Counted from the first letter of the stretch, positions 1 through 8,930 are shown. The stretch is DNA of 64,000 nt from Secundilactobacillus angelensis (GCF_012641075.1 NZ_JAAXLJ010000009.1:23534-87533); one strand, 5' to 3'. Translations and numbers: made by a program. The notes: generated from the sequence alone by a model not told the origin.

Positions 1-343
1 TCAGCGAAATAATTGAACCTGCGACTGAAGCAGAAATTATTCTTGATAATAACATCCACCCGTAATTTGTAGCAAAACCACTTAAGGTATTACCAATCAA
101 AAAAATCACCATTAATACCAAAAGTGTCTTATACCGACTATATTTACTAGTTAATATTGTAATAAACGGCGTGCTAACAGCGTATACAGTCGCAAAAATC
201 GTCACCAAATACCCCGTTAGCGCAACTGAAACGTGAAGATGTAAAGCAATGTCTGACAAAATCCCAATAACCATAAACTCATTGCAACCTAACATAAATG
301 CAACCAGCACAAATATAATGGTCTGTAATCGATACTTTCTCAT
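1..343 (-). CDS. MFS transporter, N-terminal part (runs off window)
   Basis: Reading leftward from the ATG at 343 the frame stays open to the window edge and encodes about 114 residues beginning MRKYRLQTIIFVLVAFML. It contains at least three hydrophobic helices with an arginine/lysine-rich cytoplasmic loop (TSKYSRYKTL) between the second and third, the usual layout of a major facilitator drug or sugar efflux protein of the AraJ/YdhP kind. A GAGGGTGA ribosome binding site sits just upstream. The C-terminal part lies outside the window, so the substrate cannot be inferred. Confidence 0.75.
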   Translation of the reverse strand, partial: MRKYRLQTIIFVLVAFMLGCNEFMVIGILSDIALHLHVSVALTGYLVTIFATVYAVSTPFITILTSKYSRYKTLLVLMVIFLIGNTLSGFATNYGWMLLSRIISASVAGSIISL

Positions 344-674
344 ATTAGTCACCCTCTAATTATATCAGGGTCTAGAATACTACAATTTTGATGGCAACAT
401 AAGTTTTTTTGAGATTTTGCGTACTTTTGTGTGTAAGGAGGTAAAAAATTCTTCAGGATATTTGATTTCCCTATCGTAATGATGCAACAAGTAAGGCCTA
501 GTCATAATTTGATGTCTCTCGTAGACTCTATAACTTGTATTCTGATGATCATCATTGGTTATAAAACGATATCCAAAGAAAAAGGATACCAAGATTTGAT
601 AATCTGTGGCATCCCATTATTTAAACCTTTGAGAATTAAACATTTGTATATAAATATTAATCAGTGTTTATAAC
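344..674. other. intergenic stretch with a possible gene remnant
   Basis: No convincing gene. On the minus strand an open frame of about 78 codons (roughly 616-380) starts directly after a stop codon without a proper ribosome binding site. It reads like the tail of a soluble protein rich in His, Tyr and Arg, so it could be a decayed gene, but I recognise no family. The rest is AT-rich and holds the promoter region of the MFS gene. Confidence 0.3.
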
Positions 675-1691
675 TTAGTCCTTATATAGTGCGGGCTTTT
701 CAGGCAGGGTGATAGGCTCGCGAACTCCCCCCTCGTCTCTAGATTTACCAAGGGCATCACAGGTCACCATCGCAACTAAACCATCCCAAGAGCTTGGACC
801 AGTGATTTGATTTTTTTGTACACCATTTGCCCATTGCTGAATTTCATTATCATAGGCATCTTTAAACCGCTCTGTAAATTCTTCAGGAATTGGATCTTCA
901 TGCTGAAATTTAGTCTTCACAGACATGTTGGTAGGTGTTTTGAGAGCAATAGTACCTTCTTCACAAACAATTTCACAGTTGATATCGTACCCCATGTGAT
1001 TGTTAACAAAGACCTCTAAGTCAATGTGCACGCCAGATTTAGTATCTAACATTACGATTTGTGGATCGTGAAGGTTGTCATGAGTGTATTTGGTTTGTTT
1101 TTTAGGTAAAAAGGTGATACCTGATTCATAATCTTCTCCGAGTAACCAATGCAATAAATCAGCTTCGTGGACAGCTGTATTGGATACAGACATTGTTGTG
1201 TCATAAGAAGTTGGAACCTCGTAGTTACGATGAGTAGCGTGTACCAGCAAAGGTTCACCATATTTACGAGAATCAATCGCCTTTTTCATTTCAATGTAGC
1301 CTTCGCCATAACGACGCATGAAACCTACCTGGACTAATCGTTTTCCGTGGTTCAATTCCGCATCAATAATTTTTTGGCATTCAGCAACCGTCGGCATCAA
1401 TGGTTTTTCACAAAAAACGTACTTTCCAGCCTCAATTGCCTGCAATACAAATTGAGAATGTTGATCATCAGGAGAAGTAACAACCATAACAGCATCAATA
1501 TCTGGTGATGCAACTAAAGCTGCTCCACTCTCAAAAGCCTTTGCACCATATTTTTTTGAATATTTTTCAACTAATTCTGGTTTTAAATCTGCGACACCAG
1601 CTAGTTTTACGCCAGAGGTTCTTTCTGCAATTCGCTTTGCATGATCTGATCCCATTGCACCTAAACCGATAATTCCAACATTTAAAGTCAT
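675..1691 (-). CDS. iolG: inositol 2-dehydrogenase-like oxidoreductase (IolG type)
   Basis: Gfo/Idh/MocA-family NAD-dependent dehydrogenase of 338 residues. The N-terminal Rossmann fold carries GIIGLGAMG (residues about 5-13). The family motif FCEKPL is near residue 97, VQVGFMRRY follows, and the substrate-site segment is HEADLLHWLLG. These blocks and the C-terminal GPSSWDG...KPALY match what I recall of Bacillus subtilis IolG, which oxidises myo-inositol to 2-keto-myo-inositol. The ATG at 1691 is preferred because AGAAGGGG lies 8 bases upstream; an in-frame GTG at 1700 overlaps that site. It is last in a minus-strand operon behind two TIM-barrel genes. The exact sugar oxidised could be another inositol or a hexose. 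Confidence 0.8.
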   Translation of the reverse strand: MTLNVGIIGLGAMGSDHAKRIAERTSGVKLAGVADLKPELVEKYSKKYGAKAFESGAALVASPDIDAVMVVTSPDDQHSQFVLQAIEAGKYVFCEKPLMPTVAECQKIIDAELNHGKRLVQVGFMRRYGEGYIEMKKAIDSRKYGEPLLVHATHRNYEVPTSYDTTMSVSNTAVHEADLLHWLLGEDYESGITFLPKKQTKYTHDNLHDPQIVMLDTKSGVHIDLEVFVNNHMGYDINCEIVCEEGTIALKTPTNMSVKTKFQHEDPIPEEFTERFKDAYDNEIQQWANGVQKNQITGPSSWDGLVAMVTCDALGKSRDEGGVREPITLPEKPALYKD

Positions 1692-1718
1692 TTGTAACAC
1701 CCCTTCTAAGATTGTTAA

Positions 1719-2669
1719 TTATTTAATGATTGAATTTTTTAGTGTGTCAATTGAAGTTCTAAGACCTGCGTCTACGCTCATAGTGAGGTCTTCCATTTCT
1801 AGCGAAACAAAGTCGTTATTATAACCTGCCATCCCTAGAACAGAGAAAAATTCACGCCAATATTGCAGATCATGTCCACAGCCGACACCGACGTAATTCC
1901 AAGTACGATTGTAGGAATCAGTGACTGGTTTAGTTTCCATTAAACCATTGACCTTAGCTAGATCCTTTTCGATTCGTGCATCTTTACCATGGACATGATA
2001 AATGGCACCCTTTAAATCTCGAATTGTCGAAATTGGATCAATACCCATGACGAAAAAGTGTGAGGGGTCTAAATTAATACCGATCGTATCACCAGCGGCC
2101 CTCCGTAACTTCAACAAAGTACGCGGATTATAAACCAATTGGCTTGGAAACGCCTCCAACGCAATCTTTTCAACGCCGTGTTCTTTCGCTAGCTTGCCGG
2201 TGTCTTTCCACCACGGAATTGCCACATCCTCCCATTGATACCTGAGAGCTTCAGGCATATAATCTGGCCACGAAATTGTGGAGCAAATCCAGTTAGGTAT
2301 AGTGTCGTGAGGCCCACCCGCGGGAAGACCGCTCATTGTGACGATCTTTTTAACGCCCAATTTTTCTGCCAGTAAGATGGTTTCCCGAATTGTTTTTGTG
2401 TGTAATTCCCCAAGTTCACCAGGCGCTAAGGGATTACCTGAGCAGTTTAATGCAGCTAGCTCCATACCACGAGCTTCGAGCTCTTTCTTGAATGCTTTCA
2501 CTTTTCCATTATCTTTTAAAAGAGCCTCACGATCGATATGTGGAGTAGGTTGCCAGCCACCGGCCGAAATTTCGACTGCATTCAGACCATATTTTTTCTG
2601 AACAGTATCAAGCATCTCAGTGTAACTTAAGTCTTTTAAAACGTCTGTCACTAATGATAGTTTCATCAT
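1719..2669 (-). CDS. sugar phosphate isomerase/epimerase (TIM-barrel, AP endonuclease 2 fold)
   Basis: A 316-residue protein of the xylose isomerase-like TIM-barrel superfamily. Metal-binding type residues are visible in EAFPSQ (about residue 180), NLDPSHFF (about 208), HVHGKD (about 234) and SLEMED near the C terminus. Family members act on inososes, keto sugars or sugar phosphates, and relatives next to Gfo/Idh/MocA dehydrogenases process 3-keto sugars. The ATG at 2669 has a perfect AAGGAGG 8 bases upstream; a TTG six bases earlier is rejected. It lies 27 bases upstream of the dehydrogenase and 36 bases after the iolH-like gene, so it is cotranscribed. The precise reaction is unknown. Confidence 0.75.
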   Translation of the reverse strand: MMKLSLVTDVLKDLSYTEMLDTVQKKYGLNAVEISAGGWQPTPHIDREALLKDNGKVKAFKKELEARGMELAALNCSGNPLAPGELGELHTKTIRETILLAEKLGVKKIVTMSGLPAGGPHDTIPNWICSTISWPDYMPEALRYQWEDVAIPWWKDTGKLAKEHGVEKIALEAFPSQLVYNPRTLLKLRRAAGDTIGINLDPSHFFVMGIDPISTIRDLKGAIYHVHGKDARIEKDLAKVNGLMETKPVTDSYNRTWNYVGVGCGHDLQYWREFFSVLGMAGYNNDFVSLEMEDLTMSVDAGLRTSIDTLKNSIIK

Positions 2670-2705
2670 TTGCAAAACCTCCTTGTAAATACATTTAGGC
2701 TCAAA

Positions 2706-3578
2706 TCAGTCTATGTTTAACCCCTTTTTGATGGTTGGTAGCGTTTTCTCATTCGACCATTCTACTTTATCGGGCCAGGCAAATACATTATTGGTGACAA
2801 TTCCGTCAAACCCAATTTCGTTCAAAGTGCGGTACATGGCTTCAAAATCGACCTCACCTTCTCCTGGATTTAGGTGTTGATGAATGGTTACAGGTGCTGC
2901 AGGAGGATTAATAATGTAACGCAGGCCAAAGTTACTAGCGTAATTCATGGTGTCTGCAATTAAGACATGGGTTAAGGTATCTTTCATACCTAAAATTTGT
3001 TTACGAACGTCTCCAACACCTTTGTCCGAATAAAAAGCATGAGCTGAACACCAAACCTGAGAAACCCAGTCAAGATCCAGTGATCGGATCAATTTGGCTG
3101 CCTCTTCGCTGGTTTCAATAAAGTCATTAGGGTGGGCCTGAATTTCAAGTTTAATGTGGTTTCTCTCGAAGTCAGGGACGAGTTCTTCCATAGACTTATA
3201 CCACTGACCTTCTGAAGTTACAGAGTTATATTTGTCACCGGAAAATTCGGTATTAAGTGTATCAACTCCCAATTCAGAGGTGATTTCAATGGTACGTCGC
3301 ATATTGCGAACGGCTGATTGACGTTCTTGTTCATTAGGTGATGACCACTGTTGAACTGGCAATACCGATGATAAGGAAACACCAGCATCACTAAGCCAAT
3401 GTTTGACCTGTTTAATCATAGTTGAATTTACCTTGGGGTATTGATAAAACCAAATGAAGTCCTGCCGAGGCGACAACTCAATATATTTATAACCAAGACG
3501 TGCAGTTTTTTCTATCATATCGTGAAATGAGGTATTATCACGAAACATAGATGGATCGTATGCTAATTTCAATTTCAT
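2706..3578 (-). CDS. iolH: IolH-like sugar phosphate isomerase/epimerase
   Basis: A 290-residue TIM-barrel protein and first gene of the minus-strand operon. Segments YIELSPRQDF, AVRNMRRTIEI, TEFSGDK, IQAHPNDFIE, LRYIINPP and VTIHQHL closely match what I remember of B. subtilis IolH, an iol-operon protein with a proposed but unproven isomerase role. Likely metal ligands are the Glu in NTEFSG, Glu/His in LEIQAHP, and His in TIHQHL. A GGGAGGTAATG context provides the ribosome binding site. Transcription would start in the shared region with the divergent porter gene. Family assignment is good; the function is inferred only from context. Confidence 0.75.
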   Translation of the reverse strand: MKLKLAYDPSMFRDNTSFHDMIEKTARLGYKYIELSPRQDFIWFYQYPKVNSTMIKQVKHWLSDAGVSLSSVLPVQQWSSPNEQERQSAVRNMRRTIEITSELGVDTLNTEFSGDKYNSVTSEGQWYKSMEELVPDFERNHIKLEIQAHPNDFIETSEEAAKLIRSLDLDWVSQVWCSAHAFYSDKGVGDVRKQILGMKDTLTHVLIADTMNYASNFGLRYIINPPAAPVTIHQHLNPGEGEVDFEAMYRTLNEIGFDGIVTNNVFAWPDKVEWSNEKTLPTIKKGLNID

Positions 3579-3623
3579 TACCTCCCAAAATGTTAATCAT
3601 GAACACATGTTCAATGTAGCACA

Positions 3624-3637
3624 TGAAACCGCTCCCA
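3624..3637 (-). promoter_or_regulatory. cre-like CcpA site before the iolH operon
   Basis: TGAAACCGCTCCCA matches the catabolite-responsive consensus TGWAANCGNTNWCA at 13 of 14 positions. It lies about 46 bases upstream of the iolH-like start, where CcpA would be expected to block transcription when preferred sugars are present. Inference from sequence only. Confidence 0.5.
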
Positions 3638-3784
3638 TGTTTGCAATAAAAAGACTGAAATTTACAAAAAAGTGCCACAGAGTTTTAAATAAATAGTAAC
3701 CAAACCATCAATATACGCTTGGTATCGCTGATTTAATGGGGAATTAGGAATAGCACTTATTTTTGTGGTACAAAATGAAGATTT

Positions 3785-3821
3785 TAAAAGCGCTTTCATA
3801 ATTTAGATAACTGGTTATAAT
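3785..3821 (+). promoter_or_regulatory. cre site overlapping the promoter of the MFS/AraC operon
   Basis: The bases at 3785-3798 form a nearly perfect palindromic cre (TAAAAGCGCTTTCA; the reverse complement reads TGAAAGCGCTTTTA). A TATAAT -10 box follows at 3816-3821, so the cre covers the -35 region. The layout is typical of CcpA repression of a carbohydrate uptake gene. Confidence 0.6.
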
Positions 3822-3947
3822 GAACCTGTAAATTAATTTACAAAAGAATAAACAACCGAATTTAAGGGCTTAGTCTCTGAATATACATCAAGTTCCATTC
3901 AACGAGGTTTTGCGCTTACGTGGAAACTTTAACAGGCGGTGGATGTT

Positions 3948-5378
3948 GTGGATAATCCAAAAGTGGTTCATACGCAGCATAATCAACGCAAGTATTTGAC
4001 TTTGGTTTCATGGATTACTGGAATGGGAGCGCTGTCTTTTGGTTATAATACGTCTGTTGTGAACGGGTCACTGGACTTTATGTCTAAACCAAGTCAGTTA
4101 GGTTTAAGTTCTTGGGCCCAAGGAGTGGTTTCAAGCGGATTAACGCTAGGAGCTGCTTTTGGTGCCGTCTTCGGTGGCCCAATCAGTGATAGAGTTGGAC
4201 GGAAAAAGACTTTGACTTTCTTGGGCGTTATTTTTACAGTTTTTGCATTAATTTGTGGGTTCGCCCCCAACACGACAGTTATGATCATAAGTCGATTTAT
4301 ATTAGGTTTAGCTGTGGGCGCGGCTTCAGGCACTGTACCAGTGTATTTAGCCGAAATTTCACCGACTAAAAAACGTGGCAAAATGGTTGCTATGAATCAA
4401 CTACTAATTGTGTTCGGGCAATTCTTAGTTTTCGTAGTTAATGCTATATTGGGTAATTTATTTGGAAATAATGCAGGTATTTGGAGGGTAATGATTTCGC
4501 TTGCTAGTGTTCCTGGAATTGCATTGTGGATTGGCATGTATGCAATGCCAGAGAGCCCTCGTTGGTTAACGTCAAAGAATCGTTTTGCAGACGCTTTGCA
4601 AGTTTTGTACAAGATTAGAAGTAAAGCACAAGCAGAGTCGGAAATTAATGAGATAAAAACAGTCACGAAGCAAGAACAGCAAAATGCTAAAGCCTCTTGG
4701 CGAGATTTTAAAAAACCATGGATTATTCAAATTTGTATCACAGGTGGTATGTTAGGCGTGATTCAGCAATTCGCCGGTATCAATTCAGTGATGTATTATG
4801 GCACTAAAATTTTAGAGGCAAGCGGCTTTAGAGCTCAAGCTGCATTAATCTCAAATGTTGCAAATGGTGTCTTTTCAGTGTTGGGTGCTATTATTGGAAT
4901 GTACACAGTTGACAAATTGGGGCGTAAATTTTTGGAATACTGTGGATTAATTGTGTGTGCTACGTGCTTAGTATCGGTGGGATTAATAAAAACTTTTCTG
5001 AGCGGATTATCGTGGATAGGAATTGCCGTCATGCTGATTGTTTTAGTCTACATTATCTTTTTCCAAGGGACAGTGGGTGCAGTTACATGGATTATTATTT
5101 CTGAAATTTTTCCGTCGAGATATCGTGGTTTAGGAACCGGCATCGCAATATTTACCTTATGGTTCGCAAACTTTATTGTTGGTTTGTGTTTTCCAACGAT
5201 GCTAGAATATCTTGGGTTGGCGAACTCATTTTATATTTTTGCCGCTTGTTGTGTCTTAGGTATCTTTTTTGTAAAGGCGCGTGTTCCAGAAACAAAAGGT
5301 GTGGAACTTGAAAAAATTGAGACATTTTTCCGAGCTAAATATGACCACAGCTATAAGGGGCAAAGTCACTTGAATTAG
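3948..5378 (+). CDS. sugar/inositol porter, MFS sugar porter family
   Basis: A 12-helix major facilitator of about 476 residues. It has the sugar-porter signatures DRVGRKK after helix 2, PESPRWL at the end of helix 6, and PETKGVELEKIE at the C terminus. It is strikingly similar by eye to the product at 8931-10364 over almost the whole length, and less so to the one at 14035. Of two in-frame GTG codons (3939, 3948) the second is better spaced from the AGGCGGTGG sequence. It is divergent from the iolH-like operon and followed 30 bases later by the AraC regulator, so it likely imports the substrate of those enzymes (an inositol or related polyol). Confidence 0.85.
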   Translation: MDNPKVVHTQHNQRKYLTLVSWITGMGALSFGYNTSVVNGSLDFMSKPSQLGLSSWAQGVVSSGLTLGAAFGAVFGGPISDRVGRKKTLTFLGVIFTVFALICGFAPNTTVMIISRFILGLAVGAASGTVPVYLAEISPTKKRGKMVAMNQLLIVFGQFLVFVVNAILGNLFGNNAGIWRVMISLASVPGIALWIGMYAMPESPRWLTSKNRFADALQVLYKIRSKAQAESEINEIKTVTKQEQQNAKASWRDFKKPWIIQICITGGMLGVIQQFAGINSVMYYGTKILEASGFRAQAALISNVANGVFSVLGAIIGMYTVDKLGRKFLEYCGLIVCATCLVSVGLIKTFLSGLSWIGIAVMLIVLVYIIFFQGTVGAVTWIIISEIFPSRYRGLGTGIAIFTLWFANFIVGLCFPTMLEYLGLANSFYIFAACCVLGIFFVKARVPETKGVELEKIETFFRAKYDHSYKGQSHLN

Positions 5379-5408
5379 GTTAGAGTTTTTATGCGTGGAG
5401 GTGACAAT

Positions 5409-6293
5409 ATGTTTTATAGCGAAATAGTTTCAGCAAAGGTTATTCTTAATAAACTGGTGACGGCCGTTGAATTAAACGGGAATCGTTTTGATATTTCTTA
5501 TTGGGGAGCTTTTGACCAACATTTTGGCACCAAACCACATTCACATGCCTTTTTTGAGATTACTTTAATCACTAAAGGTGACGGCCAATATATTGAGAAC
5601 GGTGAAGAATTTATTTTGAAGAAAAATTCATTAATTGTCACCAAGCCAGGACAAATCCACCAGATAGTTAGCAAAAGCGGACTTGAAATGATCTATTTTG
5701 CATTTTCTTCGGATGAGGTTCAAGTTAAATTAGGTGAACCAGTTATTAATTTGTCGAGTAAGGACCCATTAGTATTAACGTGGCAATCACTTATTTATAC
5801 AGCATTGATTTTTCAAGAATCTAATAGTGAGGAACCCTTGTCGGTAATTCAACTGGCTAAAAGCTTAATTCAATTAGTGTTAGATCGTTCCAATAGTACA
5901 CGTGAAACCAGTCAAATGTTGGTGGCGATTACTGAACAAACTGAATTATTAAATAAAATCAAAAAATATATTCGTGAAAATATTGAAAAAAAATTATCCA
6001 TAGAATCAATTGCTGATCATTTCTTTATATCTAAAAGGCAGGTTTTCAGACTGTTTCAAAAGTATGAATCTTATACGTGCAATAATTATATAAAACAGGT
6101 AAGAATTAATGACGCCGCTGATCTTATTAAAACTACTAAGATGTCAATTACGGATATTTCGGACAAAGTTGGTTTTAGTTCTGTACATTATTTTTCAAAG
6201 GTATTTAAAGATGAGATGCGTGATACACCACAAAAATTTCGTCTTCTATATAGTAATGCAACTGTTAATAAATTTAATTTCAAAAAGGTCTAG
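5409..6293 (+). CDS. AraC-family transcriptional regulator with N-terminal cupin
   Basis: A 294-residue activator. Residues about 30-100 form a cupin-like ligand pocket (KPHSHAFFEITLITKG, PGQIHQI). The C-terminal hundred residues hold two helix-turn-helix motifs (LSIESIADHFFISKRQVFRLF and ITDISDKVGFSSVHYFSKVF) with the typical tail FKDEMRDTPQKFR. The ATG at 5409 has GGAGGTGA upstream; an earlier in-frame ATG at 5391 precedes the ribosome binding site and is rejected. It is placed directly after the porter gene and followed by a strong hairpin, so it is probably the local activator for porter and iolH operon in response to the imported polyol. Confidence 0.85.
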   Translation: MFYSEIVSAKVILNKLVTAVELNGNRFDISYWGAFDQHFGTKPHSHAFFEITLITKGDGQYIENGEEFILKKNSLIVTKPGQIHQIVSKSGLEMIYFAFSSDEVQVKLGEPVINLSSKDPLVLTWQSLIYTALIFQESNSEEPLSVIQLAKSLIQLVLDRSNSTRETSQMLVAITEQTELLNKIKKYIRENIEKKLSIESIADHFFISKRQVFRLFQKYESYTCNNYIKQVRINDAADLIKTTKMSITDISDKVGFSSVHYFSKVFKDEMRDTPQKFRLLYSNATVNKFNFKKV

Positions 6294-6312
6294 TGGTCTG
6301 CCGTTTAACATA

Positions 6313-6361
6313 AAATATCCCATAATAGTTAGATTTCTTGTCTAACTACTATGGGATATTT
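6313..6361 (+). terminator. terminator of the MFS/AraC operon
   Basis: A 21-base arm with one mismatch (AAATATCCCATAATAGTTAGA and its complement) around a 7-base loop, 19 bases after the araC stop and followed by TAAAATTTT. Confidence 0.75.
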
Positions 6362-6421
6362 AAAATTTTGGACCTTTACCTGGTTACCTTTTGACCTTTT
6401 TCACCGTGCAAAGTACTAAAA

Positions 6422-6471
6422 GTCAAGGGGGTCAGAAAATATCAGTATGAGCATTTTCTGCCCCCCTTGAC
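6422..6471. repeat. 19-bp inverted repeat
   Basis: Arms at about 6423-6441 and 6453-6471 (GTCAAGGGGGTCAGAAAAT and complement, one mismatch) flank a 12-base spacer. It has no T-run on either side and lies between two convergent terminators, so it is not an obvious terminator. It may be a miniature mobile or repetitive element. Confidence 0.5.
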
Positions 6472-6508
6472 ATCTGTGTTTGATTCGTTTAATAACTGAA
6501 AACAAAAA

Positions 6509-6535
6509 GCTACGTTTCCACAATAGAAACGTAGC
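6509..6535 (-). terminator. terminator of the AEC carrier gene
   Basis: Perfect 10-bp stem (GCTACGTTTC and complement) with a 7-base loop, followed on the minus strand by TTTTTGTTTT. Confidence 0.75.
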
Positions 6536-6639
6536 CAATAAGTTTAACTAACCGATTATCAGACCCACCAGGAACGTTGCATCCACTACTTATCCACATA
6601 AACAAAATATTCGACTCTCGAATGCAAAAAAGTTTTAAA

Positions 6640-7605
6640 TTAAACTAACAACATTATGACTACAACTGCTACTGGAAAAATCAATATACTTTCAGTTAAG
6701 ATACGAGTAGAGAATGGTATATCCATCTTAGCCTGGTCCGCCAGTATAGGAAGCACGTTAAGCATGGGTGTTGCAGCCTGAACCACCATAGTCTTAATGA
6801 ATATTGAACCCAGAGAGACTATTTGCATTCGTTGTGCCGCTACAATTACCAGCAACATCACAAACGGTGAAACAACGAATTTACCAAACTGAGCCATTAA
6901 ATCTAAGCGTTCGACCTTCATTTCCGAAAATTTTGTTTTGCCTAATTGCAGTCCTAAGAACATCAGCGAAAGAGGCGTCACTAGATTTCCAATATAAGAA
7001 AAAGATTCCTTCAAAAAACCTGTGACTTCAAAACTGGTTGCAAAGAAGATAAGCCCTAAAATAAACCCCCACATGGGTGGCGTAAATAAATTGACTAATC
7101 GTTTTAAAGGTTTTCTCGAGCTTGTGCTTCTATTTTGTGGACCATCCTTGTAAACTATCTTTACACCAATGCCCCAAGTAGCTATTGTATTGGCAACAAA
7201 ATAACACAGAAAATATGGCATACTTTTAATGCCAAAAAGGGCAATATTCAAAGGCATTCCAACAAAAAGTGTGTTTGAATTTACAAAACCATTTATAAAA
7301 ATGCTCCGTCTGCTCTTGTCTAATTTCAATCCACGACTAATTAAATATGCGATAAAAAAGCATATTAATATAGCCACCATAATCAGTATGGTACCAACTG
7401 TCAATATTTTGAAATTGTTCTTTGTCACATAACGCTGAGTTAAGAGCATTATAGAAAGCGGTAATGCAACATCAATGAGTACATTGGAAATATCGGTTGA
7501 GAATTGGTCACTGACAATATGCATATTTCTAATTATGATCCCAATAACAATTATGGTGATAATAATCAACACACTATTCATTGATACCAAAAAAACTGAA
7601 AGCAT
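6640..7605 (-). CDS. AEC-family (auxin efflux carrier-like) permease
   Basis: A 321-residue polytopic protein with about ten hydrophobic helices in two halves separated by a basic loop (residues about 155-170). It shows features of the AEC/malate-type carrier family: DISNVLIDVALPLSIMLLTQ, NGFVNSNTLFVGMPL, and VQAATPMLNVLPILADQ near the end. Bacterial members export or exchange organic acids such as malate, or other small solutes. The gene is 48 bases downstream of the dehydrogenase at 7654, so the two may be cotranscribed and the carrier may expel an acid or move a polyol product. The substrate is unknown. Confidence 0.8.
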   Translation of the reverse strand: MLSVFLVSMNSVLIIITIIVIGIIIRNMHIVSDQFSTDISNVLIDVALPLSIMLLTQRYVTKNNFKILTVGTILIMVAILICFFIAYLISRGLKLDKSRRSIFINGFVNSNTLFVGMPLNIALFGIKSMPYFLCYFVANTIATWGIGVKIVYKDGPQNRSTSSRKPLKRLVNLFTPPMWGFILGLIFFATSFEVTGFLKESFSYIGNLVTPLSLMFLGLQLGKTKFSEMKVERLDLMAQFGKFVVSPFVMLLVIVAAQRMQIVSLGSIFIKTMVVQAATPMLNVLPILADQAKMDIPFSTRILTESILIFPVAVVVIMLLV

Positions 7606-7653
7606 CTGAATATCTCCCCCCTTATTTATCCGGTTTAGGCTGTGTGATTGTGC

Positions 7654-8676
7654 CTATACTTCAAACTCAGTATCAAGCTTTACCGGTTTCCCTGTTTTAA
7701 TTGATTCGTCCGTCGCAATAGCTGCTCGTTGTGCAAATACCGCATCAACACCATCAGCTACCACGGGAGCATCGTTTTGTACTGAATTAATAAAACTCTT
7801 CACTTCGTCAACATAAGCTTCGTGGTAACGTTCATTAAATATAGGCAAAGGATTTTTCTTGGACTCAGATGTTGAATTATACAGTTCCACAGTTGATTTA
7901 GAAACATTTTCGGCCTTCAGCATACCTTCAGACCCAAACACCTCAAGCCGCTGATCATAACCAAAAACAGCTTGCCGTGAGTTATCAATTAAACCAAATG
8001 CGCCATTTTCAAACTCCAAAACTAGTGCGATAGTATCAACGTCGCCTATCGACTTTAACGTTGGGTCAATTAGAGTTCCACCCTTTGCATAAATCTCTTT
8101 AATGTTTGAACCCATCATGTAGCGCGCCAAATCCAAGTCATGAATTGTAAAATCATATGGAAGAGTCCCAATACGTTGTATCAATTCCTTCTTCAATACA
8201 AATGGATCTCTGGATGTTGTTTTGACAACTTGAGGGGTCCCTATATTTCCATCTTGGATTTGCTTATAGATATCTCTGAATTGAGGATCCATCCGCCGGT
8301 TAAAGCCCATTTGTAATTTAACATTATTTTCTTTAACCGTTCTCAAGATATTAGCAATCTCTCCATCTGAAACAGTTAAACTAAATGGCTTTTCGCAAAA
8401 AATATGTTTTTTTGCTTTTGCAGCATCTAAAACAACCTGTGCATGCGCATCAGTTGAGGTTGCAATTAAAACAGCGTCAATAGATGGATCCTCTAAGATT
8501 TCATGATAATCTTTAACCACGTGTGGTATATTACTGTATTTTTCTTTCCAAGATTGATCAACTTTCAAGTCACAAATGTATTGTAAATCAACCTGATTAA
8601 TTGATAATAAGTTGTTATAATGATTTGATCCTTGACGACCAACACCAATTAATCCCATTTTTAATTTTTTTGTCAT
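7654..8676 (-). CDS. Gfo/Idh/MocA oxidoreductase, inositol dehydrogenase-like (paralogue B)
   Basis: A 340-residue NAD(P)-dependent dehydrogenase with GLIGVGRQG at the N terminus, IFCEKPFSL near residue 97, GFNRRMDPQF, TSRDP, IHDLDLARYMMG and NSRQAVFGYDQR. These are the blocks of the rhizobial IdhA-like branch of inositol dehydrogenases rather than the B. subtilis IolG branch. By eye it is closest to the gene at 15533 (shared VYAKGGTLIDPTLK-type segment), so the two look like recent paralogues. A GAAAGG site precedes the ATG. A candidate promoter lies between the terminator at 8741 and the start. Substrate specificity (myo-, scyllo- or D-chiro-inositol, or another polyol) cannot be read from sequence. 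Confidence 0.8.
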   Translation of the reverse strand: MTKKLKMGLIGVGRQGSNHYNNLLSINQVDLQYICDLKVDQSWKEKYSNIPHVVKDYHEILEDPSIDAVLIATSTDAHAQVVLDAAKAKKHIFCEKPFSLTVSDGEIANILRTVKENNVKLQMGFNRRMDPQFRDIYKQIQDGNIGTPQVVKTTSRDPFVLKKELIQRIGTLPYDFTIHDLDLARYMMGSNIKEIYAKGGTLIDPTLKSIGDVDTIALVLEFENGAFGLIDNSRQAVFGYDQRLEVFGSEGMLKAENVSKSTVELYNSTSESKKNPLPIFNERYHEAYVDEVKSFINSVQNDAPVVADGVDAVFAQRAAIATDESIKTGKPVKLDTEFEV

Positions 8677-8740
8677 GACAAAAATACCAACCTTTCAATT
8701 TACGAGCGCAAATATTTAACTTTTGGCAAAAGCATCAAAA

Positions 8741-8779
8741 AAGCGCGTCAATTCTCTAATTAAGAAAATTAACGCGCTT
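8741..8779 (-). terminator. terminator of the iol-type operon with the MFS porter
   Basis: Stem AAGCGCGT(C/T)AATT with complement at 8771-8779, followed on the minus strand by TTTTTT. It sits about 150 bases downstream of the porter stop at 8931. Confidence 0.7.
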
Positions 8780-8930
8780 CTGAATAAGAGAATTCAGTAC
8801 CGTATCTGAATACTCACTTTCAAAGGAGAACCGTATCCATTCCGTACCGCAAACGATGTTAAGGGCTTTAACAACAATCTAAGAAAGATTTACATAGCTT
8901 TGAAAACTCCTTAAATTGGGAAAACCTTTA

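Noticed and set aside
479..673. 64-codon plus-strand frame
   Set aside because: No ribosome binding site, overlaps the opposite-strand remnant and shows no protein-like pattern.
675..3578. C-glycoside deglycosylation cluster (DgpA/DgpB/DgpC-like)
   Set aside because: A dehydrogenase and TIM-barrel proteins fit, but the small beta subunit (DUF6379 type) required for the C-glycosidase is absent.
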